Numbered from the stretch's first letter, positions 50,905 through 59,013 are shown. The stretch is DNA of 64,000 nt from an uncultured Christensenella sp. (GCA_905193155.1 CAJJNQ010000002.1:52174-116173), one strand, 5' to 3'. Numbers and translations are program-made. Notes: a model not told the origin generated them from the sequence alone.

Positions 50905-51669
50905 GTGACAGAAGATATTCAGCTCCGCCTTGTTCGCGCGCTGCCCTTTGAGGGAAATACGGCGTGGAATTACCGCGGAATCTGCGATGTGCACCACACC
51001 ATATACTATATTCTGGCGGGAGACGGGCACATCCGCACGGAAAAAGGCGCGCTGGATCTTGAGTCGGGGCGGGTATATTTGATCCCGCGCGGCCTGCCTC
51101 ATGACCTTTGGTGCGACACTCATATCCGCAAGACCTATATGGACTTCCATGTGGAATTGTTTCCGGGCTGCGATGCGCTGGCGGAAGCGGGAGAGGTGCG
51201 CAGCCTGCCGGCGGGCAGGGAGGTCTGCCAAAGGATCTTTGATGCGGCGCAGCGGAAAACACTGCGGGATCGGACCTTCCTGCGCGGCCAGCTGCTGACC
51301 GCCGTCGCGGCGTTCATGCCCGACAACTTGCCGGGTATATCCCCTGCGATGCAGCCCTTTTTGCCCATCGTGGAGGAGATGCGCCGCAATCTCAGCGCAT
51401 CGATTCGAAGAGAAGAGATCGCCGCGCGTTATGGGTGGAATCCTTCCTCTTTTTCCAGAGCATTCCGCAGGGCATTTGGTTGCGGATTCAAGCAGTATCA
51501 GGAAAGACTGCTCACCGAGCGCATTGCGGAAGAACTGCTGGTGAGCAACAAGACGCTGCAAACCATTGCGGAGGGATACGGTTTTTGTGATGCTTATTAT
51601 CTTTCCGCTTTTTTTAAGCGCACGATGGGCACTTCACCCGCCATTTACCGCAAACAACACGAAAGATAG
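50905..51669 (+). CDS. AraC family transcriptional regulator
   Basis: A 254-residue regulator with an N-terminal cupin-type sensing domain (HHTIYYILAGDGHIRTEKGALDLESGRVYLIPRGLPH) and a C-terminal AraC DNA-binding domain (from about 155: EEIAARYGWNPSSFSRAFRRAFG and IAEGYGFCDAYYLSAFFKRTMGTSPAIYR). The start is taken as GTG at 50905, because an in-frame codon at 50854 coincides with the -35 element and so cannot be translated. GAAGGATG precedes the GTG. It is divergent from the fucosidase gene and likely activates it in response to fucose-containing sugars. Confidence 0.9.
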   Translation: MTEDIQLRLVRALPFEGNTAWNYRGICDVHHTIYYILAGDGHIRTEKGALDLESGRVYLIPRGLPHDLWCDTHIRKTYMDFHVELFPGCDALAEAGEVRSLPAGREVCQRIFDAAQRKTLRDRTFLRGQLLTAVAAFMPDNLPGISPAMQPFLPIVEEMRRNLSASIRREEIAARYGWNPSSFSRAFRRAFGCGFKQYQERLLTERIAEELLVSNKTLQTIAEGYGFCDAYYLSAFFKRTMGTSPAIYRKQHER

Positions 51670-51671
51670 AA

Positions 51672-51712
51672 AAAAACCGTCCTCATCTCACGGTCTGAAG
51701 AGAACGGTTTTT
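51672..51712. terminator. Terminator between AraC gene and FMN oxidase-like gene
   Basis: AAAAACCGT pairs with ACGGTTTTT around a long loop that could hold an inner hairpin; T-runs occur on both strands, fitting convergent genes. Confidence 0.75.
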
Positions 51713-51726
51713 ATGCGCTGTGTTTC

Positions 51727-52653
51727 TTAAATCGCGTGAACGCCGTTGCGGCGCCACAGCACGGTGGGATCAATATGGGTAATATCGGGAGAGCAGGTGC
51801 GCGCCATGGCGCCCGCAAGCTCCGCCGTCACGGCGTTGATCACGTCCGCAGCGCCCTGCGCGCCGCGCTCGATGATGGGCTGCATCACGGGACGGCCGAC
51901 CGAAACCGCAGTCGCACCCATAGCCAGGCACTTGAAGGCGTCGGCGCCGTTCATCACGCCGCAGTCCACAAAGATCGGGATGCGCCCGCCGATGACGCGA
52001 ACGATCTCCGGCAGCACCATCAGCGGCGGCACCGCCGTGGGCAGGATGCCGTGGTGATGGGAGACGACGATGCCCTGCACGCCAGCGTCCAGGCACTTCT
52101 GCGCGTCGGTGGCGCTGAGCACGCCCTTGATGACGAAGGGCAGCTTGGTGCGCTTGACATAGGATTCCAGTTCCTTCATCGTACGGGGGCGCATTTTCAG
52201 GCCGAGCACGACGTCGGGCTTGCCGTTGCCGCCGAAGGAATGATCCAGATCCATGCCGACAGCCAGCGCGCCCGCAGCCTCGGCACGATCCATGCGCTCC
52301 AGCACCATGTTTTCATCGTCATAGGGCTTGATGATCTTGATGGAACGTGCGCCCGTAGCGGCGATGCGGTCAAACTGATCGATCTCGCCCATGCCCGCCC
52401 AGTTCACAGCGTTTGCCAGCTTGGCGCCTTCGGCCATCTGCACCATGCCGTCGCCCTCGTTGCCCTGTCCTTTCAGGTGAGAAAGCGCCGCCATCATGAT
52501 GGGGGTGGAGAAGGTTTCGCCGTAAAGGTGCAGCGTGGTGTCGGGAATTTTGTTGTCGATGTGACGCATTTCGATGAGAATCTCGTCAAAATAGGCGCGG
52601 GTGATCGCGTTTGCGTCCATCGCTTTTTCTCTCTGATCCATAAAGAAAGCCAT
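51727..52653 (-). CDS. FMN-dependent alpha-hydroxy-acid oxidase-like protein
   Basis: A 308-residue TIM-barrel flavoprotein of the glycolate/lactate oxidase family, shorter than typical members (about 350-370). The FMN-site segments VIKGVLSATDAQKCLDAGVQGIVVS, VDCGVMNGADAFKCLAMGATAVSVGRP are intact. The active-site loop is unusual: where the family has SNHGGRQ, this protein has SHHHGIL (198-204), so the catalytic His is kept but the substrate-binding Arg becomes Ile203. Activity on 2-hydroxy acids is therefore doubtful. Two starts are possible, 52653 and 52641; the first has AGGAAAGG very close. It is divergent from the choloylglycine hydrolase gene. Confidence 0.82.
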   Translation of the reverse strand: MAFFMDQREKAMDANAITRAYFDEILIEMRHIDNKIPDTTLHLYGETFSTPIMMAALSHLKGQGNEGDGMVQMAEGAKLANAVNWAGMGEIDQFDRIAATGARSIKIIKPYDDENMVLERMDRAEAAGALAVGMDLDHSFGGNGKPDVVLGLKMRPRTMKELESYVKRTKLPFVIKGVLSATDAQKCLDAGVQGIVVSHHHGILPTAVPPLMVLPEIVRVIGGRIPIFVDCGVMNGADAFKCLAMGATAVSVGRPVMQPIIERGAQGAADVINAVTAELAGAMARTCSPDITHIDPTVLWRRNGVHAI

Positions 52654-52718
52654 CCTTTCCTGTGTCTGTTGATTTGATTATAGCACAGGCGGAGCGGATT
52701 GAACAGGGAAAACGCCGG

Positions 52719-52750
52719 TTGGATGTTCGGATAGAATTGTGGTAGAATAA
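52719..52750 (+). promoter_or_regulatory. Promoter of the choloylglycine hydrolase-like gene
   Basis: TTGGAT near 52719, 18-bp spacer and TAGAAT near 52743. A minus-strand TATAAT near 52682-52677 may serve the divergent oxidase-like gene. Confidence 0.5.
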
Positions 52751-52777
52751 AAAACAAGAAAGGATTGGTGAAGCAGT

Positions 52778-53755
52778 ATGTGTACAGCGGCGACGTATTG
52801 TACAAAAGATTTTTACTTTGGAAGAAATCTGGATCTGGAATATTCCTACCGGGAGAGCGTGACGGTGACGCCGCGGAACTTTCCGTTTCGCTTCCGCTAT
52901 GCGGGGGAGTGCCGGACGCATTTTGCGCTGATCGGCATGGCCTATGTGGCGGAGAATTACCCGCTCTATTACGATGCCACGAACGAAAAAGGTCTGAGCA
53001 TGGCGGGGCTTGCCTTCTGGGACAGCGCCTATTACGCGCCGGAACAGGACAACGGCGCAAAGCAGGTGGCCTCCTATGAGTTTATCCCGTGGGTGCTGGG
53101 GCAGTGCGAAAATCTCGTGCAGGCGCGGGAACTGCTGGCGGGACTCCGCGTGACGAACGCGGCCTTCCGCCCAGAGCTGCCGCCGTCCCCGCTGCACTGG
53201 ATGATTGCTGACCGCAGCGGCGCGATCGTGGTTGAAGCGACGAAAGACGGCGTGAAGATTTACGACAATCCCGCGGGCGTGCTGACCAACGAGCCCCCCT
53301 TTGACTGGCAGATGACCAACCTGCGAAATTATTTGACCTTGACGCCGGGTATCCCCAAGAGCACCTTTGCGGAGAATCTGCCGCTCACGCCGTACAGCAA
53401 GGGCATGGGCGCGCTGGGCCTGCCGGGGGATCTTTCTTCGGCTTCACGGTTTGTGCGCGCTGCCTTTGTGCGCGGCAATTCGCTTTCGTCGGAGGATGAA
53501 GGGGAGAGCGTCGGGCAGTTTTTCCACATTCTGCGCTCGGTGGAGCAGCCGCGCGGCTGCTGCCGGCTGGAGAAGGGCAAGTGTGAGATAACGATCTACT
53601 CCAGCTGCTGCAACGCCGATAAGGGGATCTATTACTATACGACCTACGGCAACAGCCAGATCACGGCGGTGGATATGCATCGGGAGAATCTGGACGGCGC
53701 GGAGCTCATCTCCTATCCGCTGATTGAAGCCCAGCAGATTCGCCGGATGAACTGA
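52778..53755 (+). CDS. Choloylglycine hydrolase family protein (bile salt hydrolase/penicillin V acylase-like)
   Basis: A 325-residue N-terminal-nucleophile hydrolase. It starts Met-Cys, so Cys2 becomes the catalytic N-terminus after Met removal; R16, D19 (GRNLDLEY), N171 (VLTNEPPFDW) and R224 (SASRFVRAAF) match the active-site set of bile salt hydrolases. The remaining residue, Asn in the GLNF segment of known bile salt hydrolases, is Ala79 here (GLAFWD). The length and overall similarity to the Clostridium perfringens enzyme are good (TYGNSQITAVDMHRENLDG near the end). Deconjugation of bile salts is possible, but another amide substrate should be considered. No signal peptide. Confidence 0.88.
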   Translation: MCTAATYCTKDFYFGRNLDLEYSYRESVTVTPRNFPFRFRYAGECRTHFALIGMAYVAENYPLYYDATNEKGLSMAGLAFWDSAYYAPEQDNGAKQVASYEFIPWVLGQCENLVQARELLAGLRVTNAAFRPELPPSPLHWMIADRSGAIVVEATKDGVKIYDNPAGVLTNEPPFDWQMTNLRNYLTLTPGIPKSTFAENLPLTPYSKGMGALGLPGDLSSASRFVRAAFVRGNSLSSEDEGESVGQFFHILRSVEQPRGCCRLEKGKCEITIYSSCCNADKGIYYYTTYGNSQITAVDMHRENLDGAELISYPLIEAQQIRRMN

Positions 53756-53764
53756 CGACGTATG

Positions 53765-53817
53765 AAAAAACAGCCCCTTCGCTTTCCTGTGCTTACTTCA
53801 GGAAGACGAAGGGGCTG
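53765..53817 (-). terminator. Terminator of the CmpB-type membrane protein gene
   Basis: CAGCCCCTTCG and CGAAGGGGCTG form an 11-bp stem that extends inward with further pairing; the minus strand has T6 directly after it. Confidence 0.85.
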
Positions 53818-53824
53818 AATGGCA

Positions 53825-54877
53825 TCAGCTGTTTTTATCGTCTGAGAACACCATGTTCGGGAAAACGCGCTCCATGCGCTCGTTGGAATAGTGGGTGTCG
53901 ATGAATTGATCAAAGGCATTGGCGGCGGGGATGTCCTTGCGGCGCTCGACCCAGCGGATCATCGCAAAGCCCGTGATCGCCGTGTCGAGGATGAAGAACG
54001 CCAAGATGATCCACGTCAGAATTTTGCCCACGCGGTTAGGAATTTTCAGAATCCATTTGGAGCAGATGGGATAGAGCTTTTTGATCCAGAAGATGCCCAG
54101 CAGTCCCCAGAAGAACGAATACAGCAGACAAATGCGGCCGTTGATGTTGAAGGGCAGGTGGCTGTAATCCCACGAGCGGGAGCCCCAGAGCAATTCCTGC
54201 ACCCAGGAGAAAGCATATTCCACCGCGCTGCCCACGACCATGCCGCCCAGCATCGACAGCCAGCTGCCGCGGTTGCGGAACTTGTAAAGCACGACGCTCA
54301 GCGCCGCCGCGCCCGCACCGTAGAGCGGGTTGAGCGGGCCGTAGATCAGGCCGTTGCGGCTCTCGAAATAACCCTCGTTAATGAAGCACCAGAGCAGCTC
54401 GATGATGACGCCCGCAAAGCTGCCGATGTAGAACACCCAAAGGAGCTTGTAGATATTGAGCCCCTTGGTAAAGTGGTCGCTCTCGTCCTCCTCCTGGTCG
54501 ATCAGCGCATTGGCGGGGGCGGGGGAGATCAGGCGGCGCTTGCGCTTGCGGCGCGCGGGCTTGGCGTCCTTCCAGCGCGCACCCAGTTCATCGCTGATTT
54601 CATAGGTTTTCAGATACGTCTTTGCCAGATTGAACGTAGCGCGGCGCAGGGAATTGACCTTGCCCTCCACGGCCTTGTCCATTTGGTCGGGATCGGCGGG
54701 ATGCAGAAGCTGGGGATAAAATTCCTGCATCTCCTGCGCGGTCATGTCGGCGCAGTTGAGCAGCTTTTCGCTCTCCGCTTCCAGCAGCGTGACCTCGGTT
54801 TCTTGGCCCTTGTCGGGCTTTTCCGGAATGGGAAAGCGAATGCTTCGCAGCTTTAGCTTTTTGAGTTTCAAATCCAT
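53825..54877 (-). CDS. CmpB/ABC-transporter type IV-like membrane protein with N-terminal cytoplasmic extension
   Basis: A 350-residue protein. Residues 1-135 are hydrophilic and end in a very basic patch (KPARRKRKRRL). From about residue 140 come six hydrophobic helices with FYIGSFAGVIIELLWCF, NGLIYGPLNPLYGAGA and VGSAVEYAFSWVQELLWGSRSWDYSHLPFNINGRICL, the motif set of the CmpB-type family (PF06541). The family is called a putative ABC transporter, although no ATPase partner is known. Function is unknown. The long N-terminal part is unlike most members and may bind a partner or nucleic acid. It is monocistronic. Confidence 0.82.
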   Translation of the reverse strand: MDLKLKKLKLRSIRFPIPEKPDKGQETEVTLLEAESEKLLNCADMTAQEMQEFYPQLLHPADPDQMDKAVEGKVNSLRRATFNLAKTYLKTYEISDELGARWKDAKPARRKRKRRLISPAPANALIDQEEDESDHFTKGLNIYKLLWVFYIGSFAGVIIELLWCFINEGYFESRNGLIYGPLNPLYGAGAAALSVVLYKFRNRGSWLSMLGGMVVGSAVEYAFSWVQELLWGSRSWDYSHLPFNINGRICLLYSFFWGLLGIFWIKKLYPICSKWILKIPNRVGKILTWIILAFFILDTAITGFAMIRWVERRKDIPAANAFDQFIDTHYSNERMERVFPNMVFSDDKNS

Positions 54878-54972
54878 GACACCTCCGTAAAGCCGTTTTG
54901 AGCGGACGGCGCTTCGATGCGATCATTATACCTGAAACTTAGACGTCTATCAATCCTGAAAATACTTTTAGC

Positions 54973-55009
54973 ATAAAGAAAACCCGCCTGAAATGTTTCA
55001 GACGGGTTT
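54973..55009 (-). terminator. Terminator of the dnaX-ybaB-recR operon
   Basis: AAACCCGTCTGAAA and TTTCAGGCGGGTTT pair over 14 positions (one mismatch) with TTCTTT next on the minus strand. Confidence 0.85.
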
Positions 55010-55020
55010 GAATGTTTGCA

Positions 55021-55614
55021 TCAGAACTCGGTACGGCCGCGAATGGCGCGGGAGAGCGTGACCTCGTCGGTATACTCCAGGTCGCCGCCGATGGGTACGC
55101 CGTGCGCGATGCGCGTAACCTTGATGTCGGTAAAGGGCTTGAGCAGCCGCGCAATATAGGCTGCAGTGGCCTCGCCTTCGATGTCGGGGTTGGTGGCCAG
55201 GATCACTTCGTGAACGCCGTTCAGGCGAGCCATCAACTCGCGGATGCGGATGTCGTCCGGGCCGATGCCCTCCATTGGAGAGATAATGCCGTGCAGCACA
55301 TGGTATTTTCCGTTGTAATCGCGCATGCGCTCGATCGCGGCGACGTCGCGCGGGTCGCGCACCACGCAGAGCGTCGAGCCGTCGCGGCGCTCATCCGCGC
55401 AGATGGAACAGATGTCCTGATCGGTGTAGTTGCCGCAGATGCGGCATTCGTGAACCTTGGTGCGGGCGGTGGTGATCGCATCGGCCAGAGCCTGCACCTG
55501 ATCCTCCGGCTGGGAGAGAAGATAATACGCCATGCGCTGTGCGCTCTTGCGCCCCACGCCGGGGAGCTTCGCCAGCTGCGCGCACAGGCGGGAGAACGCG
55601 TCGATATTGCTCAT
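55021..55614 (-). CDS. recR: Recombination protein RecR
   Basis: A 197-residue RecR. The order is an N-terminal HhH segment (LAKLPGVGRKSAQRMAYYLL), a C4 zinc finger (CRICGNYTDQDICSIC), the Toprim domain (LCVVRDPRDVAAIE, ILATNPDIEGEATAAYIARLL) and a short C-terminal Walker-B-like tail. RecR works with RecF/RecO to load RecA at gaps. It ends the operon dnaX-ybaB-recR, a nearly universal arrangement. Confidence 0.97.
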   Translation of the reverse strand: MSNIDAFSRLCAQLAKLPGVGRKSAQRMAYYLLSQPEDQVQALADAITTARTKVHECRICGNYTDQDICSICADERRDGSTLCVVRDPRDVAAIERMRDYNGKYHVLHGIISPMEGIGPDDIRIRELMARLNGVHEVILATNPDIEGEATAAYIARLLKPFTDIKVTRIAHGVPIGGDLEYTDEVTLSRAIRGRTEF

Positions 55615-55640
55615 GTTTCCGCCTTATCTTTTCCGCAAAA

Positions 55641-55976
55641 TCAGAAGGGCAGGTTCAGCCCGCCGGTGATCTTGCCCATTTCGGCAGAAGAAGTCTCTTC
55701 CACCTTGCGCAGCACCTCGTTGACCGCCGCCAGCACCAGATCCTGAAGCATTTCCACATCGTCGGGATCGACCGCCTCGGGCTTGATCTCGATGGAGAGC
55801 AGCTCTTTTTTGCCGTTGGCGCGCACGTTGACCATGCCGCCGCCCGCGCTCGCCTCGTATTCACGCGCTTCCAGCTCCTCCTGGAGCTTGGCGATGTTGG
55901 CCTGCATGCGCTGGGCCTGCTTGAGCATCTGCTGCATATTTCCGCCCGGCATACCGGGGAATCCGCCTCTTGCCAT
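55641..55976 (-). CDS. ybaB: YbaB/EbfC nucleoid-associated protein
   Basis: A 111-residue YbaB/EbfC protein. A Gly/Met-rich start (ARGGFPGMPGGNMQQMLKQAQRMQ) is followed by the helix LQEELEAREYEASAGGGMVNVRANGKKEL and the segment IKPEAVDPDDVEMLQDLVLAAVNEVL. Members are small dimeric DNA-binding proteins of the nucleoid. It sits between dnaX and recR as in most bacteria, with AGGAGGTAC upstream of the ATG. Confidence 0.96.
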   Translation of the reverse strand: MARGGFPGMPGGNMQQMLKQAQRMQANIAKLQEELEAREYEASAGGGMVNVRANGKKELLSIEIKPEAVDPDDVEMLQDLVLAAVNEVLRKVEETSSAEMGKITGGLNLPF

Positions 55977-56051
55977 GATGAAGTACCTCCTGCTTGATGA
56001 GTGTAAGTCTTGACTATGATTATATCATCTCGGGCGTGTTTTCGTAAAGGG

Positions 56052-57644
56052 TCAATCCAAGATGTCCACGTTTTCCCGCCCAAAGACGCTGATGACCGAT
56101 TGTGTATCGAGAGAAGCGCCCTGCGGCTGCGCGTCCTGTCGATTGAGGATAAACTGCACCGAGATCGGCTTCTGACAGACCGCGGTGAAGGCTTCTTCAA
56201 TGGCGCGGTGGTTTTCCTCTTTCAGACAGATGCTGTAAAAAATCTCGTTGCTTTCTTCAAAAGATACCTGCGCAAACTCTGCCTTGAAGCCTAAAAAGCT
56301 GCCCATTTTCAAGGAAGTCCACAGCTGCATCCGCGTGGTCTTGACCGTGCGCAGCACGTCCTTCCAGATGGCGGCATCGCCCTCGGGGACGGGGCGCGGG
56401 GCTTTCTTGGGTGCGGGCGCGGCGGGAGCTGCGGTGTTTCCCGCTGCGGGGCGCGGAGACGGCGTTTTGGCGGTGAACGCACCGCTTTCCAGCTTGCGCT
56501 CCAGCGCGTCGATGCGCTCGGTCAGCGCCTGCACGCTCTGGTCAAAGGAGGGGCGGCAGGCGCGGATGGCGGCCATTTCCAGCTGCATCCGCGGCTGGCT
56601 TGCCCAGCGCATCTCCGGCTCGGCGTGGGCGAAGAGATCCATCGCCCGCAGCGCGCGCTCGGAGCCGAAGGCCTCCGCCTGCTGGCGGTAACGCTGCGCG
56701 TCCTCGTCGGTGACGTCGAGCAGCTCCGCACAGTTGGGACAGGCGCAGGCCACCAGCACGCCGCGCAGATGCCGCGTCATCTCGCGGGCAAACACGGCGG
56801 GTTCGCGCCCGGCACGCATCAGCTCGTCGATCAGCGTCAGCGCCTTGCCTGCATCGCCTGCAGCCAGCGCGTCCGCAAAATCAAAGCGCGCGCGGCTGCC
56901 CGCTGTGCCCAATGCATCCTGCACCACCTGGGCGGTGATGTGGTTCTGGGAATAGCTCATGCACAGATCCATCAGGCTGATCGCGTCGCGCATACCGCCC
57001 TCCGCCGCGCGGGCGATGTCCATCAGCGCGTCGTCCTCGGCAGAGCAGCCTGTTTCGGCGGCGATCTCCTTCAGGTGATCGGCAATGTCCTTGGTGCCGA
57101 TGCGCTTAAAGTCAAAGCGCTGGCAGCGGGAGAGAATGGTGGGCGGCAGCTTTTGCGGGTCGGTGGTGGCGAGGATGAATACCGCGTGCTCCGGCGGCTC
57201 TTCCAGCGTCTTGAGCAGCGCATTGAAAGAGGCGGCGGAGGTGGAAAGCGAGTGTACCTCGTCGATGATGATGACCTTGTAGCGGCAGCTTTGCGGCGGA
57301 TAGGCGACCTTCTGGCAAAGATCGCGCACCTGATCGACGCTGCCGTTGGACGCGGCGTCGATTTCGAGAATATCCAGATTGTTTTCGCCTGCCAGCGCCT
57401 TGCAGGTGGGGCACTGCCCGCAAGGCTCGCCGTCCTGCGGGTTTTCACAGTTGATGGCGCGGGCGAGGATGCGCGCGGTGGTGGTTTTGCCGGTTCCGCG
57501 TGTGCCGTTGAAGAGATAAGCATGGGCGATGCGGCCCGATTTGATCTGATTTTTCAGCGTCTGCACGATGGGCTGCTGCCCGATGACCGCCGAAAAGCGG
57601 TCGGGACGGAACGCCCGGTACAGCGTTGTGTATTCCTGTGGCAT
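56052..57644 (-). CDS. dnaX: DNA polymerase III subunit gamma/tau
   Basis: A 530-residue clamp-loader ATPase. The start is MPQEYTTLYRAFRPDRF; Walker A is FNGTRGTGKTTTAR near residues 43-56, a zinc module is CENPQDGEPCGQCPTC, Walker B is IIDEVHSLS, and sensor-1 LATTDPQKLP follows. Domain III extends to about residue 360, and the C-terminal part is Pro/Ala rich (about 395-430) followed by a tau-like domain. The ATG at 57644 has GGAGGCG; the longer frame lacks a site. First gene of dnaX-ybaB-recR, divergent from the uracil-DNA glycosylase gene. Confidence 0.96.
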   Translation of the reverse strand: MPQEYTTLYRAFRPDRFSAVIGQQPIVQTLKNQIKSGRIAHAYLFNGTRGTGKTTTARILARAINCENPQDGEPCGQCPTCKALAGENNLDILEIDAASNGSVDQVRDLCQKVAYPPQSCRYKVIIIDEVHSLSTSAASFNALLKTLEEPPEHAVFILATTDPQKLPPTILSRCQRFDFKRIGTKDIADHLKEIAAETGCSAEDDALMDIARAAEGGMRDAISLMDLCMSYSQNHITAQVVQDALGTAGSRARFDFADALAAGDAGKALTLIDELMRAGREPAVFAREMTRHLRGVLVACACPNCAELLDVTDEDAQRYRQQAEAFGSERALRAMDLFAHAEPEMRWASQPRMQLEMAAIRACRPSFDQSVQALTERIDALERKLESGAFTAKTPSPRPAAGNTAAPAAPAPKKAPRPVPEGDAAIWKDVLRTVKTTRMQLWTSLKMGSFLGFKAEFAQVSFEESNEIFYSICLKEENHRAIEEAFTAVCQKPISVQFILNRQDAQPQGASLDTQSVISVFGRENVDILD

Positions 57645-57754
57645 GCAATCGCCTCCGTAAATGGTCAAAAGGAATTTTGAAAGGCGTCCTGCGGACACTC
57701 TCCGTTATTATCTCAGGATTTTTGATGTTTTGCAAGTGTTGCGTCGGGCGCAGC

Positions 57755-57764
57755 CGTGTTATAA
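57755..57764 (+). promoter_or_regulatory. Extended -10 promoter of the uracil-DNA glycosylase operon
   Basis: TGTTATAAT near 57756-57764 is an extended -10; a TTGCGT element lies 15 bases before it. Confidence 0.55.
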
Positions 57765-57800
57765 TAGAACGAAAGAGAAACACCCGGGGAGGAAATCTTT

Positions 57801-58397
57801 GTGCAGGTGACATGGGAAATGCTGGAGGACGCGGTTTCGGACTGCCGCGGCTGCGTGCTTTGCCAGACGCGGCAGCACACCGTGCTGGGCGAAGGCAGCC
57901 GCAATGCGGACGTGATGTTCGTGGGCGAGGGGCCGGGGCAGCAGGAGGACGAGCAGGGCAGGCCGTTCGTCGGCCCGGCGGGGCAGCTGCTGGACAAAAT
58001 GCTGGCTGCCATCGGGCTGGACCGCAGCGTGGTCTACATCGCCAACATCGTCAAGTGCCGCCCGCCGCACAACCGCGTGCCGGAAGCCTTTGAGCAGAAC
58101 GCCTGTCTGCCGTATCTGCGGGCGCAGTTTGTGTTGGTGCGGCCGAAGATATTGGTCTGCCTGGGCGCGACGGCGGCAAAGGCTGTCATCCGACCCGATC
58201 TGCGCATCACGCGCGAACGAGGCATCTGGGTGGATAAAAAGGGGACGCAGATCCTGCCGACCTACCATCCCTCGGCGCTGCTGCGCGATGAAACCGGCGA
58301 GAAAAAGCGCGAGGCCTGGCAGGACATGAAGGCGCTGCGCGATCGGATGAAGGAAATGGGGATCTACCCCGGTCAGGAAGTAGAAGCAGATGGATAA
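57801..58397 (+). CDS. Family 4 uracil-DNA glycosylase (Fe-S type)
   Basis: A 198-residue family 4 uracil-DNA glycosylase that removes uracil from DNA as the first step of base excision repair. Four cluster cysteines are present: C15 and C18 (DCRGC), C86 (IVKCRPP) and C102 (ACLPYL). Motif A is GEGPGQQEDEQGRPFVG near residues 42-58 and motif B PTYHPSALLR carries the catalytic-loop His. The start is GTG at 57801 with GGGGAGGAA. It overlaps the next gene, a paralogue without the cysteines, by eight bases. Confidence 0.93.
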   Translation: MQVTWEMLEDAVSDCRGCVLCQTRQHTVLGEGSRNADVMFVGEGPGQQEDEQGRPFVGPAGQLLDKMLAAIGLDRSVVYIANIVKCRPPHNRVPEAFEQNACLPYLRAQFVLVRPKILVCLGATAAKAVIRPDLRITRERGIWVDKKGTQILPTYHPSALLRDETGEKKREAWQDMKALRDRMKEMGIYPGQEVEADG

Positions 58398-59013
58398 AAA
58401 AGCGAGACTTGCGCGCCTGCAAGAGGAATGCGCGGCATATTTTAACGAATTATACGCGCCGGATCAAAAGGTCTATGTGTTTGGCGACGGCGACCCGCAG
58501 GCGCGCGTGATGCTGGTGGGCGAAGCGCCCGGCGCGCAGGAGGCGCTGTTGGGAAAACCCTTTGTGGGCAAGGCGGGCAAGAACCTCGACGAATTCCTGG
58601 AGCGGACGCAGCTTAAGCGTGCGGAGCTTTACATCACCAACACTGTCAAGTTCCGCCCGGTGAAGATCTCGGACAAGGGCAGGGCGAGCAACCGCACGCC
58701 CACGCGCGAGGAAATCGGCCTGTTTCTGCCGTGGCTGCAGAGGGAGATCGACCTGATCGAGCCGCAGCTGATCGTCTCGCTCGGCAATGTGCCCTTGCAG
58801 GCGCTGCTGGGGCGCAGGGACACCATTGGGCAGATGCACGGGCGGGTGATTTCGGACGCGCGGTGCGGCCGGCCGCTCTTTGCGCTGTATCACCCCGCAT
58901 CGGTGATTTACAACCCATCGCTGCGCGAGGTCTATCTGCACGATCTGGATACCCTCAAGGAAGTGTTGCGGATGGAGCGTCCGGTCGGACAATTGGACGC
59001 GCCGCGCGCATGA
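58390..59013 (+). CDS. Uracil-DNA glycosylase superfamily protein lacking Fe-S cysteines
   Basis: A 207-residue paralogue of the preceding enzyme. It keeps motif A (GEAPGAQEALLGKPFVG at 44-60) and motif B (ALYHPASVIYNPSLR), but the cluster cysteines are gone: the N-terminal CxxC is absent, KCRP has become KFRP (F88) and CLPYL has become FLPWL. Only one Cys remains near the N-terminus (C14). An insertion KISDKGRASNRTPT follows KFRP. Such cluster-less members occur in Bacillota; substrate and activity are uncertain. It overlaps the upstream gene by eight bases and is therefore coupled to it. Confidence 0.85.
   Translation: MDKKARLARLQEECAAYFNELYAPDQKVYVFGDGDPQARVMLVGEAPGAQEALLGKPFVGKAGKNLDEFLERTQLKRAELYITNTVKFRPVKISDKGRASNRTPTREEIGLFLPWLQREIDLIEPQLIVSLGNVPLQALLGRRDTIGQMHGRVISDARCGRPLFALYHPASVIYNPSLREVYLHDLDTLKEVLRMERPVGQLDAPRA

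Noticed and set aside
57645..57800. SRP RNA gene next to dnaX, as in some Bacillota
   Set aside because: The 150-base gap lacks the GGUCCGGAAGGAAGCAGCC-type apical loop and holds only the divergent promoters.
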